This document shows, piece after piece, positions 37,445-47,029 of a stretch of DNA of 64,000 nucleotides; the stretch's first letter is position 1; the number at the start of each line of letters is the position of its first letter. The stretch covers positions 186,001 through 250,000 of the forward strand of contig NZ_CAKD01000023.1 of the NCBI RefSeq assembly GCF_000297025.1. The letters run 5' to 3'. The notes beneath the pieces are model-generated. The model did not search any database, was not told where the DNA came from, and saw nothing but the letters and a program-made list of their open reading frames with translations. This stretch comes from Lactobacillus pasteurii DSM 23907 = CRBIP 24.76 (GTDB lineage Bacteria; Bacillota; Bacilli; Lactobacillales; Lactobacillaceae). The translations under genes were made by a program, and so were the position numbers.

Positions 37445-38059
37445 TTAATCCTCTCTAACCATTTGGCGATAGTCATCAATAACGCGCTTAACGCTAACAT
37501 GCTCTGCATCAACAATTGCCTTAATATGATCAACTGCATTAGCAACGGTGTCATTAACAACCGCATAATCGTAATCTTGCATCACAAGGATTTCTTTACG
37601 CGCTTGCTTGATTCTGCCAAGAATTACTTCTTCAGACTCAGTTCCACGATTTTCTAGTCGTAAATGAAGAGTATGTAAATCTGGCGGGGTCAAAAAGATG
37701 AAGACACCATCTGGCATCTTTTCTCTAACTTTTTGTGCACCATTTACATCAATTTCTAGTAAAACATCTTTGCCTTCTTTAAGCAAGTTCTTTACCGGTG
37801 CTAATGGAGTACCGTAATAATTGCCAACATACTTGTTATATTCTAGCAATTCTCCATCGGCAATTGCCTGCTTGAATCTTTCTTCGGTTACAAAGTAGTA
37901 GTCTTTGCCATCCACTTCGCCTGGACGAGGCTTGCGAGTAGTCATTGAGACAGAATACTCAAATGGAAAAACCTTGTTATCAACAATTGAACTCTTAACA
38001 GTTCCTTTTCCAACACCTGAAGGACCTGATAAAACTAATAATAAACCTTTATCTGCCAT
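37445..38059 (-). CDS. gmk: Guanylate kinase
   Basis: A 204-residue nucleotide kinase converting GMP to GDP. The P-loop [10 protein letters not shown] (about 11-20), the GMP-binding [20 protein letters not shown] and [13 protein letters not shown] are all present. It is a central point of GTP supply and a known target of (p)ppGpp in Firmicutes. A TTGAAA-17-CAAAAT candidate promoter precedes it. Confidence 0.98.
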   Translation of the reverse strand: MADKGLLLVLSGPSGVGKGTVKSSIVDNKVFPFEYSVSMTTRKPRPGEVDGKDYYFVTEERFKQAIADGELLEYNKYVGNYYGTPLAPVKNLLKEGKDVLLEIDVNGAQKVREKMPDGVFIFLTPPDLHTLHLRLENRGTESEEVILGRIKQARKEILVMQDYDYAVVNDTVANAVDHIKAIVDAEHVSVKRVIDDYRQMVRED

Positions 38060-38091
38060 GCCGCGCTCTCCTACAAAATACTAATATGTCT

Positions 38092-38120
38092 ATTTTGCAC
38101 TAAGGATAAGGGTTTTTCAA
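38092..38120 (-). promoter_or_regulatory. Candidate promoter for gmk-rpoZ
   Basis: TTGAAA (38115-38120), 17-base spacer, CAAAAT (38092-38097), in the 84-base gap behind recN, where no terminator stem is seen. Confidence 0.4.
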
Positions 38121-38143
38121 GTATTGTCTTGTTTTTGACGATA

Positions 38144-39841
38144 TTAATTCTGAGTATCAGTATCATCTTTAAAACTCTTCATCAAATCAACCGCATTTTG
38201 CTTAGCCGCATCAGTAACATTGCTGCCGGCCATCATTTGAGCAATGGCAGTGATTGTTTCTTCTTTGCTTAATGGTCCAACCTGGGTGAAAGTTGCACCA
38301 TCTTTGACTTCCTTAGCTACCAAATAACGCTGGTCACCCGCTGCAGCAACTTGCGGTGAGTGAGTAATTGCAATAACTTGCTTATTCTTGCCAATTGAAT
38401 GCATCTTTCGACCAATAGCAGCTGAAACTCGTCCCGAAACTCCTGTATCAATTTCGTCAAAGATCATTGTTCCAACGGGTTCTACCTTACTAAAGATCGA
38501 CTTCAAGGCCAATATCAATCTAGACTGCTCACCACCAGAAACGATTTTAACTAGTGGCATCAAATCTTCGCCAGGGTTAGGAGCAATCAAGAAAGTAATT
38601 TTGTCTGTTCCTTTTGAGGTAAAAGTCGTCGTTTCTTCAAAATTAATTGAAAAACGGGCCTTTTCCATATATAGATCAGCTAATTCTTCCTTGATTTGAC
38701 TTTCTAGCGAATGAGCAATTTCCTCGCGAGTCAAATGAAGCTTACGGGCCTTTTTTTGCAAACGATCTTCAATCTTGCTCAATTCTTGCTGCAATTTTTC
38801 TTCATCTAAGCCGCCAGTTTCAAATTGACCAAGCTCTGTCTGTACCTTTTCGTAAAATTTGAACACATCTGGCAAAGTCGGACCATATTTTTTCTTGAGA
38901 GTATTCAAAGTATCAATTCGGTGAGATACATACTGGAATCTTTCTTCATCAAAATCTAGCTGATCCATCAAATCAGACAATTCTGATCTAGCATCGCTTA
39001 AAGCGTACACTCCTTCTTCAACCGTAGTTGAAAAATTCTTGAACTTGCTGCCATAAGAAGCCAAATCAGCTGCAGCATCTTGGGCATCGCTTAACAAAGT
39101 GGCGATCCCATGCTCGTCATCATCATACATTTGCATAAAGTATGATGCAGTATCGGCAATTTTTTGGAAATTGGATAATTCACTATATTCTTCTTCTAGA
39201 CTCTCATCTTCATGTGGATCTTCAAGATTGGCTGCTTCTAGCTCATCGTTTTGAAATTGTAAAATATCTTGCTTTTGGGCTAATTCTTGTGCATTTTGAC
39301 GCAATGATTTCAATTGACTAGAGACTTTCTTCCATTCTTCATAATCAGTAAGATAAGCTGCTAGATCAGCCTTAAACTCAGCTGGTGCATAGTCATCGAC
39401 TAAGTCAATTTGTCGATCCTGATCCATCAAAACTTGCTGATCATTTTGACCATGGATATCGACTAAATAATTGCCTAATTCGCGCAAAACATTGATCGTT
39501 GTCAGTTGACCATTGATCCTTACGACGTTGCGACCTTTGTTAGCTAGTTCCCGGCTAACCACTAGTTGACCATCGTCATAAGGTAGACCGTATTTTTCAC
39601 ATAGATCGGCAATGATTTCTTTTTGATCGATTGGCTCAAATAATCCTGTAATAACTGCTTTAGTTTCGCCAGTCCGGATCATTTCTTTTTGGCCGCGGCC
39701 ACCCATCAATAATGAAACGGCGTCGATCAAGATGGACTTACCTGCACCAGTTTCACCAATTAAGACAGTCATATTTTCTTGGAAGCGAACTTTTAGGCTC
39801 TTGATGATTGCAAAATTTTGAATATCGAGTTCAACTAGCAT
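38144..39841 (-). CDS. recN: DNA repair protein RecN
   Basis: A 565-residue SMC-like ATPase in double-strand break repair. Walker A IGETGAGKSILIDA (about 28-41), a coiled coil through the middle (about 150-370), the signature VSGGEQSRLILALK and Walker B TMIFDEIDTGVSG. It follows tlyA by 14 bases. argR (ahrC), usually between tlyA and recN, is missing. Confidence 0.97.
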   Translation of the reverse strand: MLVELDIQNFAIIKSLKVRFQENMTVLIGETGAGKSILIDAVSLLMGGRGQKEMIRTGETKAVITGLFEPIDQKEIIADLCEKYGLPYDDGQLVVSRELANKGRNVVRINGQLTTINVLRELGNYLVDIHGQNDQQVLMDQDRQIDLVDDYAPAEFKADLAAYLTDYEEWKKVSSQLKSLRQNAQELAQKQDILQFQNDELEAANLEDPHEDESLEEEYSELSNFQKIADTASYFMQMYDDDEHGIATLLSDAQDAAADLASYGSKFKNFSTTVEEGVYALSDARSELSDLMDQLDFDEERFQYVSHRIDTLNTLKKKYGPTLPDVFKFYEKVQTELGQFETGGLDEEKLQQELSKIEDRLQKKARKLHLTREEIAHSLESQIKEELADLYMEKARFSINFEETTTFTSKGTDKITFLIAPNPGEDLMPLVKIVSGGEQSRLILALKSIFSKVEPVGTMIFDEIDTGVSGRVSAAIGRKMHSIGKNKQVIAITHSPQVAAAGDQRYLVAKEVKDGATFTQVGPLSKEETITAIAQMMAGSNVTDAAKQNAVDLMKSFKDDTDTQN

Positions 39842-39855
39842 ATGACATTCCCCTT

Positions 39856-40668
39856 CTATAAGCCAGCAACTGCTCGAGCAACAACATCTTGAGCTGTTTC
39901 CTTAGCTAAATATTGGCCGCCATTTTGTTCATCTTTTTGCAAATGAATCAAGAATTCAATATTTCCTTTTCCACCCTTAATTGGGGAATAATCTAAGCCT
40001 AAAACGTTAAAACCGATCTCTCGAGCTACTTGAACCGTATGCTCAATTACTTGCTGATGGACTGCATGATCATGCACGATTCCATTTTTGCCGACATTTT
40101 CAGGACCAGCTTCAAATTGTGGCTTAATTAAGCAAACAGCATCGCAGCCATCCTTGAGAATTTCAAACATTGGAGGCAGAATCAAATCCAATGAAATAAA
40201 AGAAACATCAGTCATGGCAAAGTCTGGCATTCCTTGTTCAAAATCTTCTGGCTTGCTATAGCGGAAATTCTGCTTCTCCATAACGATAACTCGTGGATCA
40301 TCGCGCAATTGCCAAGCTAGTTGATTGTAACCAACATCCAAGGCATAAACCATTCTCGCACCGTTTTGCAAGGCTACATCAGTAAAGCCTCCAGTTGAAG
40401 CACCAATATCCAAGCAAAGCTTATCAGTTAAATCAATTTCAAAAGACTTCAAGGCCTTTTCTAGCTTAAAGCCTCCACGTGACACATACTTTTTGCCATC
40501 CTCTTTAACATAAAAGACTTCATCAAGTGGAAACTTGGTTCCACTTTTGTCAATTCGTTGATGGTTATGGTCTGAAACAAGCCCTGCCATAATTGCTCTT
40601 TGAGCTTGAGACCTTGAATTAAACAACCCTTGTTGGGTTAACAATACATCTGCGCGTTCTTTTGCCAT
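39856..40668 (-). CDS. tlyA: TlyA-family rRNA methyltransferase (YqxC)
   Basis: A 270-residue protein with an N-terminal S4 RNA-binding domain (KERADVLLTQQGLFNSRSQA) and a FtsJ-like SAM fold (LCLDIGASTGGFTDVALQNG). Mycobacterial TlyA 2'-O-methylates 16S and 23S rRNA; the target of Firmicutes homologues is less sure. It begins in the ispA stop codon (TAATG). Confidence 0.93.
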   Translation of the reverse strand: MAKERADVLLTQQGLFNSRSQAQRAIMAGLVSDHNHQRIDKSGTKFPLDEVFYVKEDGKKYVSRGGFKLEKALKSFEIDLTDKLCLDIGASTGGFTDVALQNGARMVYALDVGYNQLAWQLRDDPRVIVMEKQNFRYSKPEDFEQGMPDFAMTDVSFISLDLILPPMFEILKDGCDAVCLIKPQFEAGPENVGKNGIVHDHAVHQQVIEHTVQVAREIGFNVLGLDYSPIKGGKGNIEFLIHLQKDEQNGGQYLAKETAQDVVARAVAGL

Positions 40669-41537
40669 TACAATACCTTTTTGTATAAGTCTAAAATGCC
40701 TAGCAAGACTTCTCCATTGACTGCTGCAAGATCTGCTTTAGCCTTGTCAATCAATCCTTGCAATTCCTGACGACTCTTATCAATGCCTAAAACCGTTAAG
40801 GTGTTGTTCTTACCAACTTCTTGGTCTTTGTGAGTTGCCTTGCCTGCTTCTTGGGAAGATTCAATGATATCAATCAAATCATCATAGATTTGGAAAGCTC
40901 GACCAAATGCTCGAGCAAAGTCAACTAACTTTTCGCTCGATTCTTGGGACATGTTTGCATGAACTGTGGCCATTTTGACGCTAGCTTCAATCAAGCAGCC
41001 CGTTTTAAGCCATTCCATCTTGTCGATCAAGGCTTCGTTTTGTGCTACGGCATCATTATTAGTTGAATCAATATCTAAATATTGTCCGCCAACCATTCCA
41101 TTAGGGCCAACAGCTTTAGTAATAATTTCTACTAAACGCCAATCTTGACTACCTTGGGCAATCCATTGAATTCCTAATGGAAGAAGGGCATCTCCAGCTA
41201 AAATAGCTTCAGCTTCGCCCCACTTTTTGTGACTTGTTAATCTGCCACGGCGATAATCATCGTTATCCATTGCTGGCAGATCGTCATGAATGAGCGAATA
41301 TGTGTGGATAAGTTCTATTCCGCAGGCAATTTTCAATTCATTTTCGCCAATTTCCATTCCAGCTACACTGGCAGTAGCCAAAAATAGCAATGGGCGCAAT
41401 CTTTTCCCACCTGCAACAACTGAGTAAAGCATGATTTGACGGAAGGTTTCGTCTTCAACTTCTTGACTCAGTTTTTCTTCTAAATATTGATTAATAGTTG
41501 GTGTCCAATGTGCTTGAAATTCTTTAAATGTCGTCAT
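40668..41537 (-). CDS. ispA: Polyprenyl synthase (farnesyl/geranylgeranyl diphosphate synthase)
   Basis: A 289-residue prenyltransferase making farnesyl diphosphate from isoprenyl C5 units. Both Asp-rich motifs are present: DDLPAMDND (first) and DDLIDIIE (second), plus GGKRLRPLL. Follows xseB by 1 base. dxs is not beside it, as expected if the C5 units come from the mevalonate route (inference). Confidence 0.95.
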   Translation of the reverse strand: MTTFKEFQAHWTPTINQYLEEKLSQEVEDETFRQIMLYSVVAGGKRLRPLLFLATASVAGMEIGENELKIACGIELIHTYSLIHDDLPAMDNDDYRRGRLTSHKKWGEAEAILAGDALLPLGIQWIAQGSQDWRLVEIITKAVGPNGMVGGQYLDIDSTNNDAVAQNEALIDKMEWLKTGCLIEASVKMATVHANMSQESSEKLVDFARAFGRAFQIYDDLIDIIESSQEAGKATHKDQEVGKNNTLTVLGIDKSRQELQGLIDKAKADLAAVNGEVLLGILDLYKKVL

Positions 41538-41538
41538 T

Positions 41539-41781
41539 TTATTCCTCTGGTGCGTTTGCGTTATTAGGATCTAGTTGGTGAACTGTTCCATCCTTATCGA
41601 TCAACTTAGCCACAGTTTCTTCTGCTTGAGTCAACTTTTGATCAAGTTCTCGGCTAAGCTTTATACCTGTTTGAAATTGCTTCAAGGCGTCTTCCAAAGG
41701 TACGTTGCCATTTTCTAGACTGGTTACGATTTTTTCTAATTCAACTAATTGATCCTCAAAATTATTCTTCTTTGTTGCCAT
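41539..41781 (-). CDS. xseB: Exodeoxyribonuclease VII small subunit
   Basis: An 80-residue helical protein, MATKKNNFEDQLVELEKIVT, with the LENGNVPLEDALKQFQTGI core. The ATG at 41781 is chosen because the longer upstream frame is only the out-of-frame end of xseA. It overlaps xseA by 20 bases, giving coupled synthesis of the two subunits. Confidence 0.96.
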   Translation of the reverse strand: MATKKNNFEDQLVELEKIVTSLENGNVPLEDALKQFQTGIKLSRELDQKLTQAEETVAKLIDKDGTVHQLDPNNANAPEE

Positions 41782-43129
41782 AAGTTTCTTCCTTAATTTC
41801 TGCAATCTTCGCTTCAATCGCTCCATCCTTAAAGTGAACGGTAATTGAATCATTTACTTTCACTTGCTCTACCGAACTAACCGCTTTTCCATCAGCAACA
41901 GTTGTATAGCTATAGCCACGATCCAAAGTCTTTAGCGGGCTGTAGTCATCAAGCTGCTGCATTTTCTGACGCAAAGTAGTCCTTTTGCTCGTTAGCAAGT
42001 TCTTCATACTGGAGACAATTTGTTTAGCCAAAAATTCTCTTTGTTGCTTGAAGCTAACAATTTGTTGTTTAGGGCTGCTTGCCAGCAGTTTTTGCGTTAA
42101 TAATTGGTAATTTTGCCGATCCGTAAACAACTGTTGCTGCATACTATTATTCAACCGCTTATTTAAAAGATCAAGGGTTTGAATTTGTTGATCATAAAGT
42201 CTAGCCGGCTCTCGCATTATCACTGAATTATTGATTCGGTTCAAGACTTCCCTTTTTCCTCTAATGATATTTTGGATATTAGCTAGTAATCGGCTCTGCA
42301 ATTGATGGATATTAGCTAGTTCATCGGCTAAATTTGGCGTCGCATATTCGGCGGCTGCTGTTGGCGTAGCTGCCCGCACATCTGCTACCAAATCGCACAA
42401 GGTGGTATCTGTTTCATGGCCGACAGAAGAAATAACCGGCATTGGCATGTCGTAGACCTGACGGACAACTATTTCTTCATTAAACGGCCATAAATCTTCT
42501 AGCGATCCACCACCACGACCAATAATCATTACGTCATATAAATCAGCCTGCGCCAAAATTTGTTTCATTGCATCTATTAGGCTTTGGGCAGCACTATCAC
42601 CTTGAACTTGTGCAGGAAACAGGTCAATTTCAGCATGTGGAAAGCGCCGATTGGCTGTAACCATAATATCGTGAATAACCGCACCAGAAGCCGAAGTAAC
42701 AACTGCAATTCTATCAGGAAAATGAGGTAATTTTTTCTTATGTTCAGCTGCAAATAGTCCTTCTTTGCTTAGCTTTTCTTGCAATTGTCTCAAGCGTTCA
42801 TAAAGTGCACCTAACCCCGCTGGCTCCATGCTTTCTGCATAAAACTGATAAGACCCTTGGGCGCCATAAACTGAAACGTAGCCTGTTAAATAGACTTTCA
42901 TACCTTCTTCTGGCTTGAATTTCACCTTATCAAAATAGGTCCTAAACATAACCACATTGATTTTTGATTTTTCATCTTTAAGCGAAAAATATTGGTGAGA
43001 ATTTCTCCGAAAACGAAAGTTTGATAATTCACCTTGCAAAAAAACCTTGTGCAAGTATGGATCATTTTTAAATTTTTGAGTAATGTAATAATTTAAATCC
43101 GTTACGGTAAGATATTTATCTTCTCTCAT
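41762..43129 (-). CDS. xseA: Exodeoxyribonuclease VII large subunit
   Basis: A 455-residue nuclease subunit degrading single-stranded DNA. An N-terminal OB fold (YLTVTDLNYYITQKFKNDP) leads to the catalytic core with IIGRGGGSLEDLWPFNEE and SVGHETDTTLCDLVADVRA, then a long helical tail. The start at MREDKYLTV matches the family; an upstream TTG would add 8 residues. It overlaps folD by 14 bases. Confidence 0.96.
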   Translation of the reverse strand: MREDKYLTVTDLNYYITQKFKNDPYLHKVFLQGELSNFRFRRNSHQYFSLKDEKSKINVVMFRTYFDKVKFKPEEGMKVYLTGYVSVYGAQGSYQFYAESMEPAGLGALYERLRQLQEKLSKEGLFAAEHKKKLPHFPDRIAVVTSASGAVIHDIMVTANRRFPHAEIDLFPAQVQGDSAAQSLIDAMKQILAQADLYDVMIIGRGGGSLEDLWPFNEEIVVRQVYDMPMPVISSVGHETDTTLCDLVADVRAATPTAAAEYATPNLADELANIHQLQSRLLANIQNIIRGKREVLNRINNSVIMREPARLYDQQIQTLDLLNKRLNNSMQQQLFTDRQNYQLLTQKLLASSPKQQIVSFKQQREFLAKQIVSSMKNLLTSKRTTLRQKMQQLDDYSPLKTLDRGYSYTTVADGKAVSSVEQVKVNDSITVHFKDGAIEAKIAEIKEETYGNKEE

Positions 43130-43967
43130 CTTGTCTTTTGGCCAATTTAACAACCTGCTCCATCAATGACTCAACAGTCAAAGGACCAACTCCACCAGGA
43201 ACAGGGGTAATCAAATTAGCTACCTCCTTTACTTCATCAAAAGCAACATCTCCAACCAAATGATTGTCGATTCGGTTAATGCCCACATCGATTACAATTG
43301 CGCCAGGCTTAACCATATCTGCTTTAACTAATTCAGGTTGACCTACAGCAGCTACCAATAAATCGGCTTGACGGGTATAGTCAGATAAATTGTCGGTTTT
43401 TGAATGTAAAATTGAAACTGAAGCGTTCTTTTCAAGCAAAAGTGCAGCTAATGGCTTACCTACAATATTGCTTCGGCCGATAATAACTGCCTTCTTGCCA
43501 GTTAAATCAATGTCATATTCCTCTAGCAAACTAATGATTCCAGCTGCTGTTGCAGGCTCAACGAAATGATCCCCTTCCCAAAGACGACCAATATTAGTTG
43601 GCGTCAAGCAGTCCACGTCTTTTTCAGGATCGATGGTATCCATTAATCTCTTAACATTGATATGGTCTGGAGCAGGCAATTGAACCATCACGCCGTTGAT
43701 TTCTGGATCAGCATTCAATTTTTTGATTAAGGCAACAACTTCATCTTCAGAAACCGTCTTTGGTAATTGAATATTTTCCTGCAAAATACCAATTTTTTCT
43801 GCCATGCGAGTTTTTGCACGGATGTAAACTTTGCTGGCTGCATTGTCCCCAATATTAATTACGCAAAAATGTGGTTGTTTTTTCTGATCAATCAAATTCT
43901 TAACAAAATCTTTAAGTCTTTGACTTTTTAATTCTGCTACTTTTTTTCCATCGAGTATTTTATCCAT
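43116..43967 (-). CDS. folD: Bifunctional methylene-THF dehydrogenase/cyclohydrolase FolD
   Basis: A 283-residue enzyme producing 10-formyl-THF for purines and initiator tRNA formylation. The KVYIRAKTRMAEKIGI segment holds the catalytic Tyr/Lys pair; VMVQLPAP, the NADP-binding GRSNIVGKPLAALL and ITPVPGGVGPLTVESLM follow. The start MDKILDGKKVAEL is supported by AGGTGA 5 bases away. Supplies the substrate for Fmt encoded 9 kb away. Confidence 0.98.
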   Translation of the reverse strand: MDKILDGKKVAELKSQRLKDFVKNLIDQKKQPHFCVINIGDNAASKVYIRAKTRMAEKIGILQENIQLPKTVSEDEVVALIKKLNADPEINGVMVQLPAPDHINVKRLMDTIDPEKDVDCLTPTNIGRLWEGDHFVEPATAAGIISLLEEYDIDLTGKKAVIIGRSNIVGKPLAALLLEKNASVSILHSKTDNLSDYTRQADLLVAAVGQPELVKADMVKPGAIVIDVGINRIDNHLVGDVAFDEVKEVANLITPVPGGVGPLTVESLMEQVVKLAKRQDERR

Positions 43968-43985
43968 ATTTTCACCTATTTTCTT

Positions 43986-44014
43986 GTAAAAAATAGCCGG
44001 CAAACGCCGGCTAT
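43986..44014 (-). terminator. Terminator between nusB and folD
   Basis: A perfect 9-bp GC-rich stem ATAGCCGGC / GCCGGCTAT with a 4-base loop and six T on the minus strand. folD starts 19 bases beyond, so it needs read-through or a promoter not recognised here. Confidence 0.9.
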
Positions 44015-44020
44015 CAATTA

Positions 44021-44422
44021 TTAATTCATAAAGTTCGCCAAAATTCCATTAACAAATGGTTTTGTCTTTGGATCTGCAAACTCATCGCATAAATTCAAAG
44101 CTTCATTAACAGCTACTTTCGGCTCAATATTTTCGCTATATTTAATTTCGTACAAAGCAATTTCGATAATTGCTACAACAATAGCGTTAACCCTCTCTAG
44201 TCTCCATCCAGATTTAAGGTGCTTAGTAATATCTGCTTCTAATTGAGCTCTATTTTCGATTACACCAGAAATCAAAGATTGACTATAGGCAGAAAGTTGC
44301 TTCAAATTAAAGACTGTCAATATCTTTGATTCAACTTCTTGCACAGTCAAATCCTTATCTTGATTAGATAAAAAGATTGCCTGTAGTGCAATTCTACGAC
44401 TATCATGTTGATTCATTGTCAC
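44021..44422 (-). CDS. nusB: Transcription antitermination factor NusB
   Basis: A 133-residue helical protein of the rRNA antitermination complex. HDSRRIALQAIFLSNQDKDL, the central GWRLERVNAIVVAIIEIALYEI and FADPKTKPFVNGILANF match the family. The predicted start is GTG overlapping the upstream stop by 1 base; an ATG two codons later is possible. Confidence 0.95.
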   Translation of the reverse strand: MTMNQHDSRRIALQAIFLSNQDKDLTVQEVESKILTVFNLKQLSAYSQSLISGVIENRAQLEADITKHLKSGWRLERVNAIVVAIIEIALYEIKYSENIEPKVAVNEALNLCDEFADPKTKPFVNGILANFMN

Positions 44423-44850
44423 TATTCATCGTCCTCCGGAAATAGTTCAGTAGTATCATTCTCGTCTTGGATTTCACTATCTTTGAAAACTAATCCAACG
44501 ACATGAATATTGATGGCCTTTAATTCTAAATCCGTCATTTGAATCAATTGCGTCTTTAAGACCTTTTGCAATTTTAAGGCAACCGCAGGTACGTTAACTC
44601 CTGCTTCAACATATACATAAACATCTGCGATCAATTTTTGATCTTGATCGATACTGATATTTACACCCTTGCCGCGATCTGTTCTACCTAAAGCTTCCTT
44701 GATGCCTGATGTTAAATTACCACGCATTCCAACTACGCCATCAACTTTTTCAGCGGCAATGCCCAAAATAACTTCAAGGACACTGGGATCAATTTTTATT
44801 TGTTCACCATTTTCTTCGCCACTTAAGAGAATTTTTGAACTATCTGCCAT
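44422..44850 (-). CDS. Asp23/Gls24 family protein (YqhY-like)
   Basis: A 142-residue DUF322 protein. EVILGIAAEKVDGVVGMRGN and VNISIDQDQKLIADVYVYVEAGVNV form the core; the tail is very acidic. In Bacillus YqhY sits before nusB in the same way and affects acetyl-CoA carboxylase activity. Here accB and accC, normally upstream, are absent and efp precedes it instead. Starts behind GAGGT. Confidence 0.9.
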   Translation of the reverse strand: MADSSKILLSGEENGEQIKIDPSVLEVILGIAAEKVDGVVGMRGNLTSGIKEALGRTDRGKGVNISIDQDQKLIADVYVYVEAGVNVPAVALKLQKVLKTQLIQMTDLELKAINIHVVGLVFKDSEIQDENDTTELFPEDDE

Positions 44851-44868
44851 TTTTTTACCTCGAATTTA

Positions 44869-45438
44869 CTACTTGTTTGCACGTGATACGTACGTACCAT
44901 CACTGGTGTTAATAGTTAAAACATCACCTTCATTGATGAAGAATGGTACAGTAACAACCAAACCTGTTTCCATAGTTGCTGGCTTACCACCACCAGATGA
45001 AGTGTCACCCTTGATATTTGGTTCAGTCTTAGCAACTGCTAAGTCAACTGTATTTGGCAATTGTACTCCCAAAGTTTCGCCTTCGTGAGTAACTACTGAA
45101 ACAGTCATGTTTTCCTTCAAATACTTAGCTTCTTCTTGAATTTGTTCAGTTGGGATTGCTAACTGATCGTAAGTATTGGTATCCATGAAAACATAGCTAC
45201 TGCCATCGTTGTACAAGTATTGCATAGACTTAGTTTGAATATCTGCAGTATCAACTTTAGCAGTTGAACGGAAAGTATATTCTTGAACAGCACCGGTTCT
45301 CAAACTCTTAAGCTTTGAACGAACGAAAGCACTACCCTTACCTGGCTTTACGTGTTGGAATTCAACAATTCTCCATAAGTCATTGTTGTATTGAATGGTC
45401 AAACCGTTCTTAAATTCGTTAACTGAAATCATTGTCAT
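44869..45438 (-). CDS. efp: Elongation factor P
   Basis: A 189-residue three-domain tRNA mimic that relieves stalling at polyproline runs. Domain I has the loop KPGKGSAF, whose Lys34 is the usual modification site; the YVSRANK-type C-terminus ends domain III. The ATG at 45438 has GAGG 8 bases upstream; a second ATG two codons on would give the commoner MISVNEF start. It follows pepP, as in Bacillus. Confidence 0.98.
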   Translation of the reverse strand: MTMISVNEFKNGLTIQYNNDLWRIVEFQHVKPGKGSAFVRSKLKSLRTGAVQEYTFRSTAKVDTADIQTKSMQYLYNDGSSYVFMDTNTYDQLAIPTEQIQEEAKYLKENMTVSVVTHEGETLGVQLPNTVDLAVAKTEPNIKGDTSSGGGKPATMETGLVVTVPFFINEGDVLTINTSDGTYVSRANK

Positions 45439-45490
45439 AATAGGTACCTCATTTCTACATATCTATGTTACCAATTTAAAGCATGTTTGG

Positions 45491-46600
45491 CTATAGAGAA
45501 AGTAACTCGTCTTTTGGCAAAGTTGATAAGACTTCTGGAGTGGATCTTGAAATAAGCACATCATCCTCAATTCTTACTCCGCCCTTATCAGGAAGATAAA
45601 TTCCCGGTTCAACTGTATGCACCATATTGTCTATCAAAACCTGCTTTTTAAATGGAAGTGCTGGTTGACAAAGTTCATGAATTTCTAGTCCAATTCCGTG
45701 ACCAATTCCATGGCCAAAATATTGACCATATCCTTGCTCGGTAATATAATCACGGGCTGCTTTATCAACGTCAAAGCCAGTATTGCCAGCAACTGCTGCT
45801 TCAATTCCTCGCCTTTGTGCTTCATGAACAATTTTGTAAATTTTATGAAGTTCTGGCTCTACTTTGCCCAAAGCTACTGTTCGAGTAATATCTGCCGCGT
45901 AGCCATGATAAAAGCTACCAAAGTCGATCACGATTAATTCGCCCTCTTTTAGACGCTTGTCGCTAGCTACGCCATGTGCCCAGGCACTTCTTACGCCAGA
46001 TGCAATAATTGTATCAAAGGATGGACCATCTCCGCCATGCACTTTGAACAAGTAATCTAATTTTGCGCCAATTTCTCGCTCTTGCACGCCTGGCTTTAAC
46101 ATTGGCAAAATTTCCTTGAAACTCTCCATTGAAATTTCGATTGCCCTGCGCAAGGTTGCTATTTCAAGTTCATCCTTAACATTGCGAACTTGCTCGATTA
46201 ATTCTTGGCAAATTTCAAAAGTGATTTGGGGATTCAATTCCTGCAATTTTTGGTAATCAATCGCTGAAGTATACTCGCCTTCAACTAACACCTTAGATAA
46301 CCCCAGTTTTTTTAAAATCTTGCTAATCTCATTGACTTCATAATCCCGCTTCATAATCACGGTCATCTCGCCTGGAGCTTGAGCCTTAATTTGTTCTTTA
46401 AAGCGCGAATCTGATAACAGATATCTTTCGCCACTACTAGTTAAGATCAATTGTGCTTCTTCGCCAGTAAAGTTGGTCAAATAGCGGTAATTAGCTTGAT
46501 TATAAACAATCATTGCATCTGCATTTTGATCTTTGATCAAATCACAAGTAGCAGCAATTCTTTTTTGCAATAAGCTTAACAAATCTTGTTGTGCTTCCAT
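45491..46600 (-). CDS. pepP: Xaa-Pro peptidase, M24 family (PepP/PepQ type)
   Basis: A 369-residue dinuclear-metal peptidase acting on N-terminal Xaa-Pro bonds. A creatinase-type N-domain (about 1-135) precedes the catalytic pita-bread fold with DFGSFYHGYAADITRT, GHGIGHGIGLEIHE and the C-terminal GGVRIEDDVLIS. Aminopeptidase P and prolidase cannot be told apart safely by sequence. Its coupling to efp suggests a shared proline theme. AAGGGGGC precedes the ATG. Confidence 0.9.
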   Translation of the reverse strand: MEAQQDLLSLLQKRIAATCDLIKDQNADAMIVYNQANYRYLTNFTGEEAQLILTSSGERYLLSDSRFKEQIKAQAPGEMTVIMKRDYEVNEISKILKKLGLSKVLVEGEYTSAIDYQKLQELNPQITFEICQELIEQVRNVKDELEIATLRRAIEISMESFKEILPMLKPGVQEREIGAKLDYLFKVHGGDGPSFDTIIASGVRSAWAHGVASDKRLKEGELIVIDFGSFYHGYAADITRTVALGKVEPELHKIYKIVHEAQRRGIEAAVAGNTGFDVDKAARDYITEQGYGQYFGHGIGHGIGLEIHELCQPALPFKKQVLIDNMVHTVEPGIYLPDKGGVRIEDDVLISRSTPEVLSTLPKDELLSL

Positions 46601-46636
46601 TCAAAAGCCCCCTTCATAATTGAACTTGTTAGCTCA

Positions 46637-46666
46637 ATTATACAAGATAGGGATTGCAATAGACAA
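46637..46666 (-). promoter_or_regulatory. Promoter of pepP-efp
   Basis: TTGTCT (46661-46666), 18-base spacer, TATAAT (46637-46642), directly behind the rpmA terminator. Confidence 0.65.
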
Positions 46667-46684
46667 AAAATTACCTTATAAACT

Positions 46685-46708
46685 AAAAAAGCGAGGCAAT
46701 GCCCCGCA
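46685..46708 (-). terminator. Terminator after rpmA
   Basis: A 7-bp GC-rich stem GCGGGGC / GCCTCGC with a 3-base loop, then six T on the minus strand. Confidence 0.9.
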
Positions 46709-46720
46709 AATTTATTTCTA

Positions 46721-47011
46721 TTACTTAGCTTCGTCAGCTGGAATAACTGAAACTTGCTTCTTGAATTTACCAAGACGTTCAAACTTAACAACACCATTTA
46801 CTAATGCAAATAAAGTGTCGTCGCCACCTCTACCAACATTCTTACCTGGGTGGATCTTAGTACCACGTTGACGGTAAATAATAGTACCTGCGTGGATAGT
46901 TTGACCATCAGCAGCCTTAGCGCCTAAACGACGACCAGCTGAGTTACGACCGTTGGCAGTAGAACCGCCACCCTTGTGGTGGGCAAATAACTTCAAACCT
47001 AAAATATTCAT
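46721..47011 (-). CDS. rpmA: 50S ribosomal protein L27
   Basis: A 96-residue large-subunit protein whose N-terminus reaches the peptidyl transferase centre. It carries the Firmicutes extension [10 protein letters not shown] before [20 protein letters not shown], a target for removal by the cysteine protease Prp after the LFA motif. The ATG at 47011 is chosen because GAGGTG lies 8 bases before it; an ATG two codons earlier is only 2 bases from that site. prp, normally between rplU and rpmA, is absent here. Confidence 0.97.
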   Translation of the reverse strand: MNILGLKLFAHHKGGGSTANGRNSAGRRLGAKAADGQTIHAGTIIYRQRGTKIHPGKNVGRGGDDTLFALVNGVVKFERLGKFKKQVSVIPADEAK

Positions 47012-47029
47012 TATCATTTCACCTCTAAA

